Positions 1-5,648 of a stretch of DNA of 5,648 nucleotides are shown one piece after another; position 1 is the first letter of the stretch; each line of letters opens with the position of its first letter. A program made the position numbers and the translations under genes. Below the pieces are notes generated by a model, which had not been told where the DNA came from, did not search any database, and worked only from the letters and a program-made list of their open reading frames with translations. The DNA lies in the NCBI GenBank assembly GCA_030151105.1, contig JASLEN010000381.1:1-5648 (forward strand), given 5' to 3'. The stretch comes from Dysgonomonas sp. GTDB lineage: Bacteria > Bacteroidota > Bacteroidia > Bacteroidales > Dysgonomonadaceae.

Positions 1-1014
1 TTTTACAGGAGTTTTGATATAAGTGTTTGTTGCAGTTTTGCGAAGCACAAAACTATCGTCTTCATCTTGTAGCAAAGCCTTTTCGGGTATCATGATATAG
101 TCCTCAGGTTTGTCCCAAAAGTGAACCGTTGTGTACATCCCCAATTTGAATAAATCTTTACTATTGTCACATGCTGCCAATACTTTTATAGAGCGAGTTT
201 CTTCGTCCACTGCTTGGCTCACATGGAATACCTTGCCTTCTATACTTGGATTGTCAGGAAATGCAGGCATATGAATATGTAAGTCATCTCCTATGTGAAT
301 AAAACGAATATCTTTTTCCTTCACTTGTGCCACTACCCACACTTGGCTAAGGTCTGCAACAACGGCAATATCCTCTGCTTCGTCTTTGATGTATTGTCCT
401 GTTACAAGATTGCTCTCAATTACTTTTCCGCTGATAGGAGAACGAATAATAAGAGGCTGTCCCAATACCATTTTGTTAGGGTCTGTTTGGAATATCTTGA
501 TTGCTGCCACAGCATTTTCATATTCCTTCTCTGCTATTTTGAGTGCATTATTAGCCTCTTCGAGTTCCTTTTGCGATGCAACTCCATTCTTGAAAAGGTC
601 TTCTTTTCGTTTCATGTCGTTGATTGCCAAATCACGCTCCGATTGTGCTTGATAAAATTCTTTCTGAGCATTGGTGAAATCAGCCGAAGCTATTTCGAAT
701 AAAGGTGTATTTATACTCACCTGCTGACCAAGCTTTATATATGATTTTGTTACTCGTCCAGCAAAGGGGGGGGCTATATAAGCGATCTGTGTGGGGATTG
801 CCTGAACTGTTCCTGCCGTGATAACCTCTCTCACAAAAGGCTTCATATCCACTGTCGTTACTTTGATCTTCTCAATCAAATGGCTGTTCTCGTTTACCAC
901 AACGGTTGTGCCATTGATGCTGTAGTTGCTGTTTTCTTGCTCCACAGTCTCTTTCTTGCAAGCTGCAAAAAATGCTATTATAATACTGCTGTAGAGGAAA
1001 ATTTTCTTAGTCAT
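1..1014 (-). CDS. RND efflux periplasmic adaptor lipoprotein (HlyD/CusB-CzcB family), 3' end outside window
   Basis: This is a membrane-fusion (adaptor) subunit that would link an inner-membrane RND pump to a TolC-like outer-membrane channel. The visible 338 codons begin at ATG 1014. An in-frame TAA at 1050-1048, with no ATG between, fixes this start. Residues 1-19 form a lipoprotein signal (two Lys, a hydrophobic stretch, lipobox FAAC with Cys19). Residues about 77-104 (APPFAGRV, then a LGQQV turn) and 188-220 (RSPISGKV, then TGQYI) look like the two halves of a lipoyl/barrel-sandwich domain. Between them, about 108-178 is charged and Gln/Glu/Ala-rich, starting ASADFTNAQKEF, as expected for the alpha-helical hairpin. 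A beta-barrel follows (about 222-300, including VWVVAQVKEKDI), then the start of the membrane-proximal domain. The missing C-terminus is probably a few tens of residues. It is the first gene of its operon, so pump genes are expected to the left. The layout resembles CusB/CzcB, which suggests metal export, but no diagnostic metal ligands are visible and a drug pump is possible. A C8 tract lies at codons 81-83. Confidence 0.86.
   Translation of the reverse strand, partial: MTKKIFLYSSIIIAFFAACKKETVEQENSNYSINGTTVVVNENSHLIEKIKVTTVDMKPFVREVITAGTVQAIPTQIAYIAPPFAGRVTKSYIKLGQQVSINTPLFEIASADFTNAQKEFYQAQSERDLAINDMKRKEDLFKNGVASQKELEEANNALKIAEKEYENAVAAIKIFQTDPNKMVLGQPLIIRSPISGKVIESNLVTGQYIKDEAEDIAVVADLSQVWVVAQVKEKDIRFIHIGDDLHIHMPAFPDNPSIEGKVFHVSQAVDEETRSIKVLAACDNSKDLFKLGMYTTVHFWDKPEDYIMIPEKALLQDEDDSFVLRKTATNTYIKTPVK
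766..773 (-). repeat. C8 homopolymer (G8 on the plus strand) inside the adaptor gene
   Basis: Eight consecutive Cs on the coding strand encode the end of Ala81 and Pro82-Pro83 of the adaptor. The present length keeps the frame open. Reading the alternatives directly, loss of one C gives a TAA five codons after the tract, and gain of one C gives a TGA about 28 codons after it. Either slip would therefore end the protein before the helical hairpin. Confidence 0.9.
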
Positions 1015-1042
1015 ACAATTATTGTTTTTTATAATCTTGTAA

Positions 1043-1050
1043 CAAAATTA
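1043..1050 (-). promoter_or_regulatory. Candidate -7 element for the efflux adaptor operon
   Basis: On the minus strand this reads TAATTTTG, a perfect match to the Bacteroidota sigma-factor -7 consensus TAnnTTTG. It would start transcription near 1037, giving a leader of about 22 bases before the ATG at 1014. I see no clear TTTG/TTG -33 element at the usual 19-21 bp upstream (about 1070-1074 reads CCCTT), so the promoter may depend on an activator. The assignment is by consensus only. Confidence 0.5.
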
Positions 1051-1082
1051 GGCTCTTTAAGTTTAAAATAAGGGCTAGAACC

Positions 1083-1132
1083 TATTAGAAAAGTATTAGA
1101 AAAGGTTTAGAAACTCTAATATTTTTCTAATA
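1083..1132. repeat. 11-bp-phased repeat array forming an 18-bp inverted repeat (putative shared operator)
   Basis: TATTAGAAAAG occurs twice in tandem at 1083-1093 and 1094-1104. A degenerate third unit follows at 1105-1115 (GTTTAGAAACT). The reversed core CTAATA then appears at 1116 and 1127, still in 11-bp register. As a result, 1083-1100 and 1115-1132 are inverted repeats matching at 17 of 18 positions around a 14-bp spacer. Seven-bp sites every 11 bp (one helical turn) are the pattern used by OmpR/PhoB-type response regulators such as PhoB and PhoP. The array lies between two divergent promoters, so a shared operator or activator site is likely. The repeat structure is directly visible, but the regulator is inferred. 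Confidence 0.8.
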
Positions 1133-1163
1133 CAATTTACTGAAAAAAGGCGAGGAGTCTCTA

Positions 1164-1171
1164 TAATTTCG
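1164..1171 (+). promoter_or_regulatory. Candidate -7 element for mgtA
   Basis: TAATTTCG matches 7 of 8 positions of the pattern TAnnTTTG. It would start transcription near 1176-1178, giving a leader of about 50 bases. The region 19-21 bp upstream has only a weak -33 candidate (TTTACTG at 1136-1142). The spacing from the repeat-array centre (about 60 bp) equals that of the -7 box on the other side, which is the main supporting argument. Confidence 0.35.
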
Positions 1172-1174
1172 TCA

Positions 1175-1220
1175 CAGAATTAAGAAACACTAATAAAAGT
1201 TCTGAGAACTTAAAATTCTG
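1175..1220 (+). promoter_or_regulatory. Possible leader hairpins just upstream of mgtA
   Basis: CAGAATT at 1175-1181 is complementary to AATTCTG at 1214-1220, and the pairing extends by AAG/CTT across a 2-base bulge. Inside this loop is a perfect 15-bp odd palindrome at 1197-1211 (AAGTTCT-G-AGAACTT). The TTCTG at 1200-1204 can also pair with CAGAA at 1175-1179, so alternative folds compete. The outer stem ends four bases before the mgtA ATG and could affect ribosome access. A DNA-binding palindrome is an equal alternative. No known Mg2+ riboswitch (M-box) architecture is recognisable, and the region is too short for one. Confidence 0.35.
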
Positions 1221-1224
1221 AACA

Positions 1225-3879
1225 ATGAGATTATTTAATTTTAGAAAAGCTAAGAACCTCGAATTTCAGTTCAATGGAGAGCGACTGTTTTTGGCAGCTT
1301 CGCAAGAAGCAAAGCAAATATACAATTTTTTAGACACTCGTCGAAAGGGATTGTATAAGACAGAAGCACAGCTCCGCCTCAAAGAATATGGAAAGAACGA
1401 AATAGTACAAGAGAAAAAGAACAGATGGTTTATTTTATTGATAAAGGCATTTATCAATCCTTTTATTGGTATTCTGATGTTCTTGGCACTTGTGTCCATC
1501 GTTATAGATGTATTGATGGCTGCACCCAACGAAAGGGAGTGGATGACTGTGATTATTATCACAACGATGGTGACACTAAGCGGAATATTGCGATTTGTAC
1601 AAGAATGGAAATCGAATAAAGCAAGTGAAGCCCTCAAAAAGATGGTGAATAATACAGTTTCTGTATTTCGAAAAGGGGCAGATTCATTGTTAGATATCAA
1701 TATCTCAGATCTTGTTCCTGGAGATGTTATCTTTTTGTCAGCTGGCGATATGATTCCTGCGGATGTGCGTGTGGTAGAGGCTAAAGATCTATTCGTAAGC
1801 CAATCATCTCTTACAGGGGAGTCGGATGCAGTAGAGAAAACTCCAGAATTGGCTAGACAAGGCACAAAAACAGGAAGTGTGATAGAGCTTAACAATATTT
1901 GCTTTATGGGCTCCAATGTGATAAGTGGCTCTGCATTAGCTGTTGTAATTTCTACTGGAAATAATACTTATCTAGGTACTATAGCCAAGAATCTAACAGG
2001 CAAACGTCTGCATACAAGCTTCGATAGAGGAATCAATAATGTGAGTCTTCTTCTCATTCGTTTTATGTTGGTGATGGTTCCTTTTGTGTTCTTCATTAAT
2101 GGATTGACGAAAGGCGATTGGTTTGATGCTTTCTTGTTTGCAATTTCTGTGGCTGTAGGTTTGACGCCAGAGATGTTGCCTATGATTGTTACTTCCAATT
2201 TGGCAAAGGGGGCAGTCAAAATGTCTAAACATAAGACTATTGTAAAGAATTTGAATTCCATTCAGAGTTTTGGAGAAATGAATATTCTCTGCACTGACAA
2301 AACTGGTACTTTGACACGAGATAAAATTGTCTTAGAACGTTATCTTAACATAGAGGGTAGGGATGACGAAAGAGTATTGCGCCATGCCTATTTTAATAGC
2401 TTTTTTCAAACAGGACTCAAAAATTTGATGGACAAAGCTATCCTATCTCATTGCCATGAATTGGGTTTTGAGCATTTAGAAAAAGAATACAAAAAGATAG
2501 ATGAGATCCCATTCGACTTCAATCGCCGTCGTATGTCAGTTGTAGTTGAAAACAAGAATGAGAAGAAACAAATTATCACCAAAGGGGCTATTGAAGAGGT
2601 TTTATCTATCTGTCGCTTTGCCGAAATGGGAGGAGTTCCTGTGCTTATTACCAACAAAATACGAAAAGAGCTACTTGCTACTAGCCTCGAGCTCAATCGT
2701 CAAGGAATGCGTGTTTTGGGTGTTGCTCAAAAGAGTTGGGTGACAAAGGAATATTCTTTTTCTGTAGAAGATGAGTCCGAGATGGTATTGATTGGTTATC
2801 TAGCCTTTCTTGATCCTCCTAAGCCTTCCGCTGCTATTGCTATCAATGCTTTGGAAGAGCATGGTGTAACTGTCAAGGTGTTGTCTGGTGACAACGAATT
2901 GGTTACTAAAACTGTTTGTGATCAAGTGGGCGTTGATACAGAACACATCTTGCTAGGACACCAAGTAGAGGAGATGTCAGATGAGGAGCTTGCTGAGGAA
3001 GTTGAAAAAACTACCATTTTTGCAAAATTGACTCCACTTCAAAAATCTCGTGTGGTTAGCTTATTGCAGTCCAAAGGGAATACCGTTGGTTTCTTAGGAG
3101 ATGGGATCAATGATGCTGCGGCACTTCGCCAAGCTGATATCGGAATTTCAGTAGATACAGCTGTAGATATAGCAAAAGAGTCTGCTGACATTATTTTACT
3201 CGAAAAAGATTTGATGGTTCTAGAAGAAGGTGTTATTGAGGGGCGCAAAATCTTTGGAAATATTACTAAGTATATCAAAATGACGGCTAGTTCCAATTTT
3301 GGAAATATGTTTAGTGTATTGGTTGCTAGTGCTTTCTTGCCCTTCTTACCTATGATGCCTATTCATCTACTTATTCAAAACTTATTATATGATGTTTCGC
3401 AAACCACCATTCCTTTCGATAGTGTAGATAAGGAATATTTGATGAAGCCTCGTAAGTGGGATGCTTCTGATCTGAAAAAATTCATGGTCTATATTGGTCC
3501 CATTAGTTCCATATTCGATATCGCAACCTATGCTGTAATGTGGTATGTTTTCAAAGCTACTACCGTTGAGGGGCAAGCTCTCTTCCAGTCAGGTTGGTTT
3601 ATAGAAGGCCTATTATCACAAACTTTAATAGTACATATGATTCGTACTCGTCGAATTCCATTCATTCAGAGTAGAGCTTCTCTGCCCGTAATGATTACCA
3701 CTTTTGCCATCATGGCTATAGGAATCATTATTCCATTCACAGGCTTTGGAGCATCTATCGGACTAGTAGCTTTGCCTTGGTCTTACTTCCCTTGGCTAAT
3801 CGGAATATTATTAGGATACTGCGTCTTAACACAAATTATCAAAAACTGGTATATCCGTAAATTCCAAAGATGGCTATAA
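1225..3879 (+). CDS. mgtA: Magnesium-translocating P-type ATPase (type IIIB, MgtA/MgtB family)
   Basis: This inner-membrane pump uses ATP to import Mg2+ in the MgtA family. The 884 residues are close to the 898 of E. coli MgtA, and every P-type signature is present. These are TGES of the actuator domain (197-200), the M4 motif VGLTPEMLPM (311-320), the phosphorylation motif DKTGT with Asp358, the nucleotide-binding TKGA (Lys453), DPPK (530-533), SGDN (554-557) and the hinge GDGIND (625-630). The M5-M6 stretch (about 690-726, SNFGNMFSVLVASAF then IHLLIQNLLYD) is diagnostic for MgtA/MgtB rather than Ca2+ or heavy-metal pumps. I count ten likely membrane segments: two near 68-98, two near 275-320 and six after 690. 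There are no N-terminal Cys-X-X-Cys metal domains. An in-frame TGA at 1219-1221 rules out an earlier start, and no Shine-Dalgarno sequence precedes the ATG. The gene is monocistronic: it is divergent from the efflux adaptor and ends at a strong terminator. No frameshift or missing catalytic residue is seen. Confidence 0.97.
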   Translation: MRLFNFRKAKNLEFQFNGERLFLAASQEAKQIYNFLDTRRKGLYKTEAQLRLKEYGKNEIVQEKKNRWFILLIKAFINPFIGILMFLALVSIVIDVLMAAPNEREWMTVIIITTMVTLSGILRFVQEWKSNKASEALKKMVNNTVSVFRKGADSLLDINISDLVPGDVIFLSAGDMIPADVRVVEAKDLFVSQSSLTGESDAVEKTPELARQGTKTGSVIELNNICFMGSNVISGSALAVVISTGNNTYLGTIAKNLTGKRLHTSFDRGINNVSLLLIRFMLVMVPFVFFINGLTKGDWFDAFLFAISVAVGLTPEMLPMIVTSNLAKGAVKMSKHKTIVKNLNSIQSFGEMNILCTDKTGTLTRDKIVLERYLNIEGRDDERVLRHAYFNSFFQTGLKNLMDKAILSHCHELGFEHLEKEYKKIDEIPFDFNRRRMSVVVENKNEKKQIITKGAIEEVLSICRFAEMGGVPVLITNKIRKELLATSLELNRQGMRVLGVAQKSWVTKEYSFSVEDESEMVLIGYLAFLDPPKPSAAIAINALEEHGVTVKVLSGDNELVTKTVCDQVGVDTEHILLGHQVEEMSDEELAEEVEKTTIFAKLTPLQKSRVVSLLQSKGNTVGFLGDGINDAAALRQADIGISVDTAVDIAKESADIILLEKDLMVLEEGVIEGRKIFGNITKYIKMTASSNFGNMFSVLVASAFLPFLPMMPIHLLIQNLLYDVSQTTIPFDSVDKEYLMKPRKWDASDLKKFMVYIGPISSIFDIATYAVMWYVFKATTVEGQALFQSGWFIEGLLSQTLIVHMIRTRRIPFIQSRASLPVMITTFAIMAIGIIIPFTGFGASIGLVALPWSYFPWLIGILLGYCVLTQIIKNWYIRKFQRWL

Positions 3880-3922
3880 TCTAATTTTTTGTCTTTATAA
3901 TGATAATGAATTTTATTTGAGA

Positions 3923-3956
3923 GTAGGAGTTGCTGAGAAGCAGCTCCTACTTTTTT
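3923..3956 (+). terminator. Intrinsic terminator of mgtA
   Basis: The left arm GTAGGAGTTGCT (3923-3934), loop GAGA and right arm AGCAGCTCCTAC (3939-3950) form a 12-bp stem, followed by six Ts (3951-3956). The single imperfect pair is U-G on the plus-strand RNA but A-C on the minus-strand RNA. Only the plus strand has a T-run after the stem. Both points indicate it serves mgtA. The T-run ends one base before the trpA stop codon complement. It may weakly help end the trp transcript arriving from the other side, but that orientation has no U-tract. Confidence 0.88.
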
Positions 3957-3957
3957 G

Positions 3958-4731
3958 TTATACTGATAGTGCTGATTTCAACGCCTTTATTGCATCTTTG
4001 ATATTGCCAGTCTCAGTCAATAGAGTAATGAATTTACTCCCAATAATAGCTCCAGAAGCATTTGCTTGAGCAGCCTCAAGTGTAGCCTTATTTGAGATTC
4101 CAAAACCTATCAAACGTGGATTCTTCAATTCCATAGCATTTACTTTTTCAAAATATGCTTGTTTCTTCTCATCAAACTCCTTCTGAGCACCAGTTGTAGA
4201 AGCAGATGATACCATATATATAAATCCATCGGTATGCTTGTCGATTAGTTTGATACGTTCTTCTGAAGTCTCAGGAGTGATTAGCATAATGATTTTAATG
4301 TTGTTTTTATCTGCAATGGGTTTGTAGTCATTGATATAGTCGTCAAATGGGAGGTCTGGAATTATAGCTCCGTCTATGCCTATTTCATTACATTCTTTGC
4401 AAAAGCTTTCAAAACCATATTGCATAATTGGGTTCAAATAGCCCATCATTATCAATGGGATATTCACATCTTTTCTAATATCCTTCAGTTGTTCAAAAAG
4501 AAGTTTCAAGCTGATTCCATTTTTAAGAGCAATATTTCCACTCGCCTGAATAGTAGGTCCATCTGCCATTGGGTCTGAAAAAGGAATACCAATTTCGAGC
4601 AAGTCAATTCCGTTGTCTTCTAATTCTTTAATGATTTCTACAGTATCATTCAAGTTGGGATATCCAGCTGTAAAATAGATGGATAGTATGTCTTTTTTCT
4701 TTTCTTCAAAGAGTTTATTAATTCTATTCAT
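3958..4731 (-). CDS. trpA: Tryptophan synthase alpha subunit
   Basis: TrpA cleaves indole-3-glycerol phosphate into glyceraldehyde-3-phosphate and indole, which passes to TrpB in the cytosolic alpha2-beta2 complex. The 257 residues are slightly shorter than E. coli TrpA (268), as in many homologues. The signature LLEIGIPFSDPMADGP contains the catalytic Glu46 and Asp57, equivalent to E. coli Glu49 and Asp60 with the same spacing. The N-terminal YFTAGYP, the mobile-loop region SSASTTGA (175-182), GFGISN (209-214) and the phosphate-binding IIGSKF (229-234) are also present. The ATG overlaps the trpF stop by four bases (ATGA) with no Shine-Dalgarno sequence, so translation is probably coupled to trpF. 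It is the last gene of the operon. TrpB is not adjacent on either side, unlike the common trpB-trpA order of many bacteria, so it should lie elsewhere, probably nearer the operon start. Confidence 0.98.
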   Translation of the reverse strand: MNRINKLFEEKKKDILSIYFTAGYPNLNDTVEIIKELEDNGIDLLEIGIPFSDPMADGPTIQASGNIALKNGISLKLLFEQLKDIRKDVNIPLIMMGYLNPIMQYGFESFCKECNEIGIDGAIIPDLPFDDYINDYKPIADKNNIKIIMLITPETSEERIKLIDKHTDGFIYMVSSASTTGAQKEFDEKKQAYFEKVNAMELKNPRLIGFGISNKATLEAAQANASGAIIGSKFITLLTETGNIKDAIKALKSALSV

Positions 4732-5342
4732 TGTCTTATTTCTGTTATAAATTTTTCTAATGTGTTGATGTCTTTCAATCCAGGTTCGATTTCAAATTTA
4801 CTATTCAAGTCTATTGCAACCAGCTTTGGATGTTTAATTTCCTTGATGGCTTGCGCATCATCTTCTGATATTCCGCCACTCAGAAAGAATGGTATTTCGC
4901 CTTTATACTCATTCAAAATACTCCAATCAAATTTTTGACCTGACCCTCCATAGTGAGAAGTCTTGGTGTCAAAAAGGAAATATCCTTTTAAATCATGGTA
5001 CTGCTTTGTCGCTTCAAAATCGGATGCCTCTGCAATGCTGAAAGCTTTAATTATAGGCATTATTTTATTCAACTCTCTACAAAATTCAGGCGATTCATTA
5101 CCATGCAATTGAATTATATCGAGATTAAATTCATTTATCTTTTGAATAATTGTATTGATGTCAGCATTAACAAATACGCCGACTCGCTTAATCTCTTTAG
5201 AGAGTTTTATATTTGGTTTTATTTCTATATTTCGGGGAGATTTTTTATAGAAAATAAATCCCATATAGTCAATGCCCAGGTTGCCTAATTCTTCGATGTT
5301 ATCGGAGAATTTCATGCCGCAAACTTTTATACTAAGACTCAT
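4728..5342 (-). CDS. trpF: Phosphoribosylanthranilate isomerase
   Basis: TrpF converts N-(5'-phosphoribosyl)anthranilate to 1-(o-carboxyphenylamino)-1-deoxyribulose 5-phosphate by an Amadori rearrangement, supplying the substrate of TrpC. The 204-residue product is a single (beta/alpha)8 barrel of normal length for a stand-alone enzyme. The expected catalytic pair is present: Cys8 in IKVCGM as general base and Asp125 in LFDTKTSHYGGSG as general acid. LHGNE (79-83), the phosphate-binding GGSGQKFDW (132-140), LSGGI (154-158) and the C-terminal AIDLNSKFE..PGLKD (176-191) complete the family pattern. The gene overlaps trpC by four bases upstream and trpA by four bases downstream. TrpF is not fused to TrpC here, unlike E. 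coli, where one polypeptide carries both activities. No unusual residues or composition are seen. Confidence 0.98.
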   Translation of the reverse strand: MSLSIKVCGMKFSDNIEELGNLGIDYMGFIFYKKSPRNIEIKPNIKLSKEIKRVGVFVNADINTIIQKINEFNLDIIQLHGNESPEFCRELNKIMPIIKAFSIAEASDFEATKQYHDLKGYFLFDTKTSHYGGSGQKFDWSILNEYKGEIPFFLSGGISEDDAQAIKEIKHPKLVAIDLNSKFEIEPGLKDINTLEKFITEIRQ

Positions 5343-5648
5343 GATAACTCTTTGATAAAGTTCTTTAAGGTTAGACCTGGATTACTTGTTTTCATAAAGT
5401 TTTCTCCCATCAGAAACCCTTGATAACCTACCTCTTGCAGTTGTTTGACGGTCTCAGTAGATGAAATTCCACTCTCCGAAATTTTGACAAAATTATTTGG
5501 TATTTTAGCTGCTAAATCAAATGATGCTTGTACACTTGTTTCAAAAGTGCCTAAGTTTCTATTGTTTACGCCTACCACATCAATATATTCGTTGATATGT
5601 GATAGTTCTGCTTCATTATGAATTTCTAGCAAAGTGTCAAGTCCTAAG
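5339..5648 (-). CDS. trpC: Indole-3-glycerol phosphate synthase, C-terminal part only
   Basis: TrpC closes the indole ring, converting the TrpF product to indole-3-glycerol phosphate with release of CO2. The last 102 codons are visible, and the reading frame stays open to the right edge at 5647. A TTG at 5632-5630 could be mistaken for a start, but the coding sequence continues upstream as LGLDT, which matches the family (GLDxLLEIHNE), so it is an internal Leu. The catalytic residues of the C-terminal half are in place: Glu in LLEIHNE (visible residue 8), Asn in GVNNRNL (28), and Glu-Ser in SESGI (58-59). The phosphate-binding GFLMGENFMK (77-86) follows. The N-terminal half with the catalytic lysines lies outside the window. 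The stop overlaps the trpF start as ATGA, indicating a coupled operon. Confidence 0.97.
   Translation of the reverse strand, partial: LGLDTLLEIHNEAELSHINEYIDVVGVNNRNLGTFETSVQASFDLAAKIPNNFVKISESGISSTETVKQLQEVGYQGFLMGENFMKTSNPGLTLKNFIKELS

Noticed and set aside
295..702. Plus-strand open frames within the first kilobase (295-702, 386-652, 880-1071)
   Set aside because: They are opposite a continuous minus-strand adaptor gene with recognisable lipobox, lipoyl and barrel motifs. Their own translations are Cys/Phe/Leu-rich and unlike real proteins.
1083..1115. Tandem 11-bp units as a CRISPR or transposon-end repeat
   Set aside because: The units are too short and have no spacers. There is no transposase or target duplication nearby.
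1083..1132. The inverted repeat read as a transcription terminator or transcribed hairpin
   Set aside because: The single imperfect pair would be a G-U in plus-strand RNA, but there is no T-run after the stem. Both candidate promoters point away from it, so it is probably not transcribed.
1015..1224. Mg2+ riboswitch (M-box) upstream of mgtA
   Set aside because: The predicted leader is only about 50 bases, and no multi-helix aptamer or terminator/anti-terminator arrangement is present.
1266..1916. Long open frame of 216 codons on the minus strand inside mgtA
   Set aside because: It is fully antisense to the catalytic actuator region of a clear MgtA. The translation shows no family signature, so it is a coding shadow.
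3880..3922. A small gene or RNA between mgtA and its terminator
   Set aside because: The 43 bases are AT-rich with no start codon leading to a meaningful frame and no stable structure other than the terminator hairpin that follows.
5630..5632. TTG as the start of a short 97-residue protein
   Set aside because: The same frame continues upstream to the window edge with residues that match TrpC, so this is the cut-off end of trpC and not a small gene.

Overview
The window looks like chromosomal DNA from a Bacteroidota (Bacteroidetes) species, probably in or near Bacteroidales. It is AT-rich, no gene start has a convincing Shine-Dalgarno sequence, and one upstream region carries a perfect match to the Bacteroidota -7 promoter consensus TAnnTTTG. 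Gene content and order (TrpC-TrpF-TrpA without TrpB between the last two) also fit that phylum. I cannot assign a genus from the sequence alone.

Layout. (1) Positions 1-1014, minus strand: the first 338 residues of a lipoprotein adaptor for an RND/CusB-CzcB-type efflux pump, running off the left edge. (2) Positions 1015-1224: a 210-bp divergent intergenic region with an 18-bp inverted repeat built from 11-bp-phased copies of TATTAGA/CTAATA, flanked on each side by a candidate -7 box at nearly the same distance. (3) Positions 1225-3879, plus strand: a complete MgtA-type P-type ATPase for Mg2+ import. (4) Positions 3880-3957: a short convergent intergenic region with a strong intrinsic terminator for mgtA. 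(5) Positions 3958-5648, minus strand: the distal end of a tryptophan biosynthesis operon in the transcriptional order trpC (partial)-trpF-trpA, with both junctions being 4-base ATGA overlaps.

How the genes work together. TrpC, TrpF and TrpA catalyse consecutive late steps from phosphoribosylanthranilate to indole, and their overlaps imply one mRNA with coupled translation. TrpB, the partner of TrpA, is not in the window. The efflux adaptor and MgtA share a divergent control region. Both are cation or solute transport functions at the cell envelope, so co-regulation through the shared repeat array is plausible but unproven.

No clearly new biological system is visible. The protein genes belong to well-known families. 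The most interesting element is the symmetric, helically phased repeat array between the two divergent promoters. Second is a C8 homopolymer inside the adaptor gene, where a one-base slip in either direction would truncate the protein.
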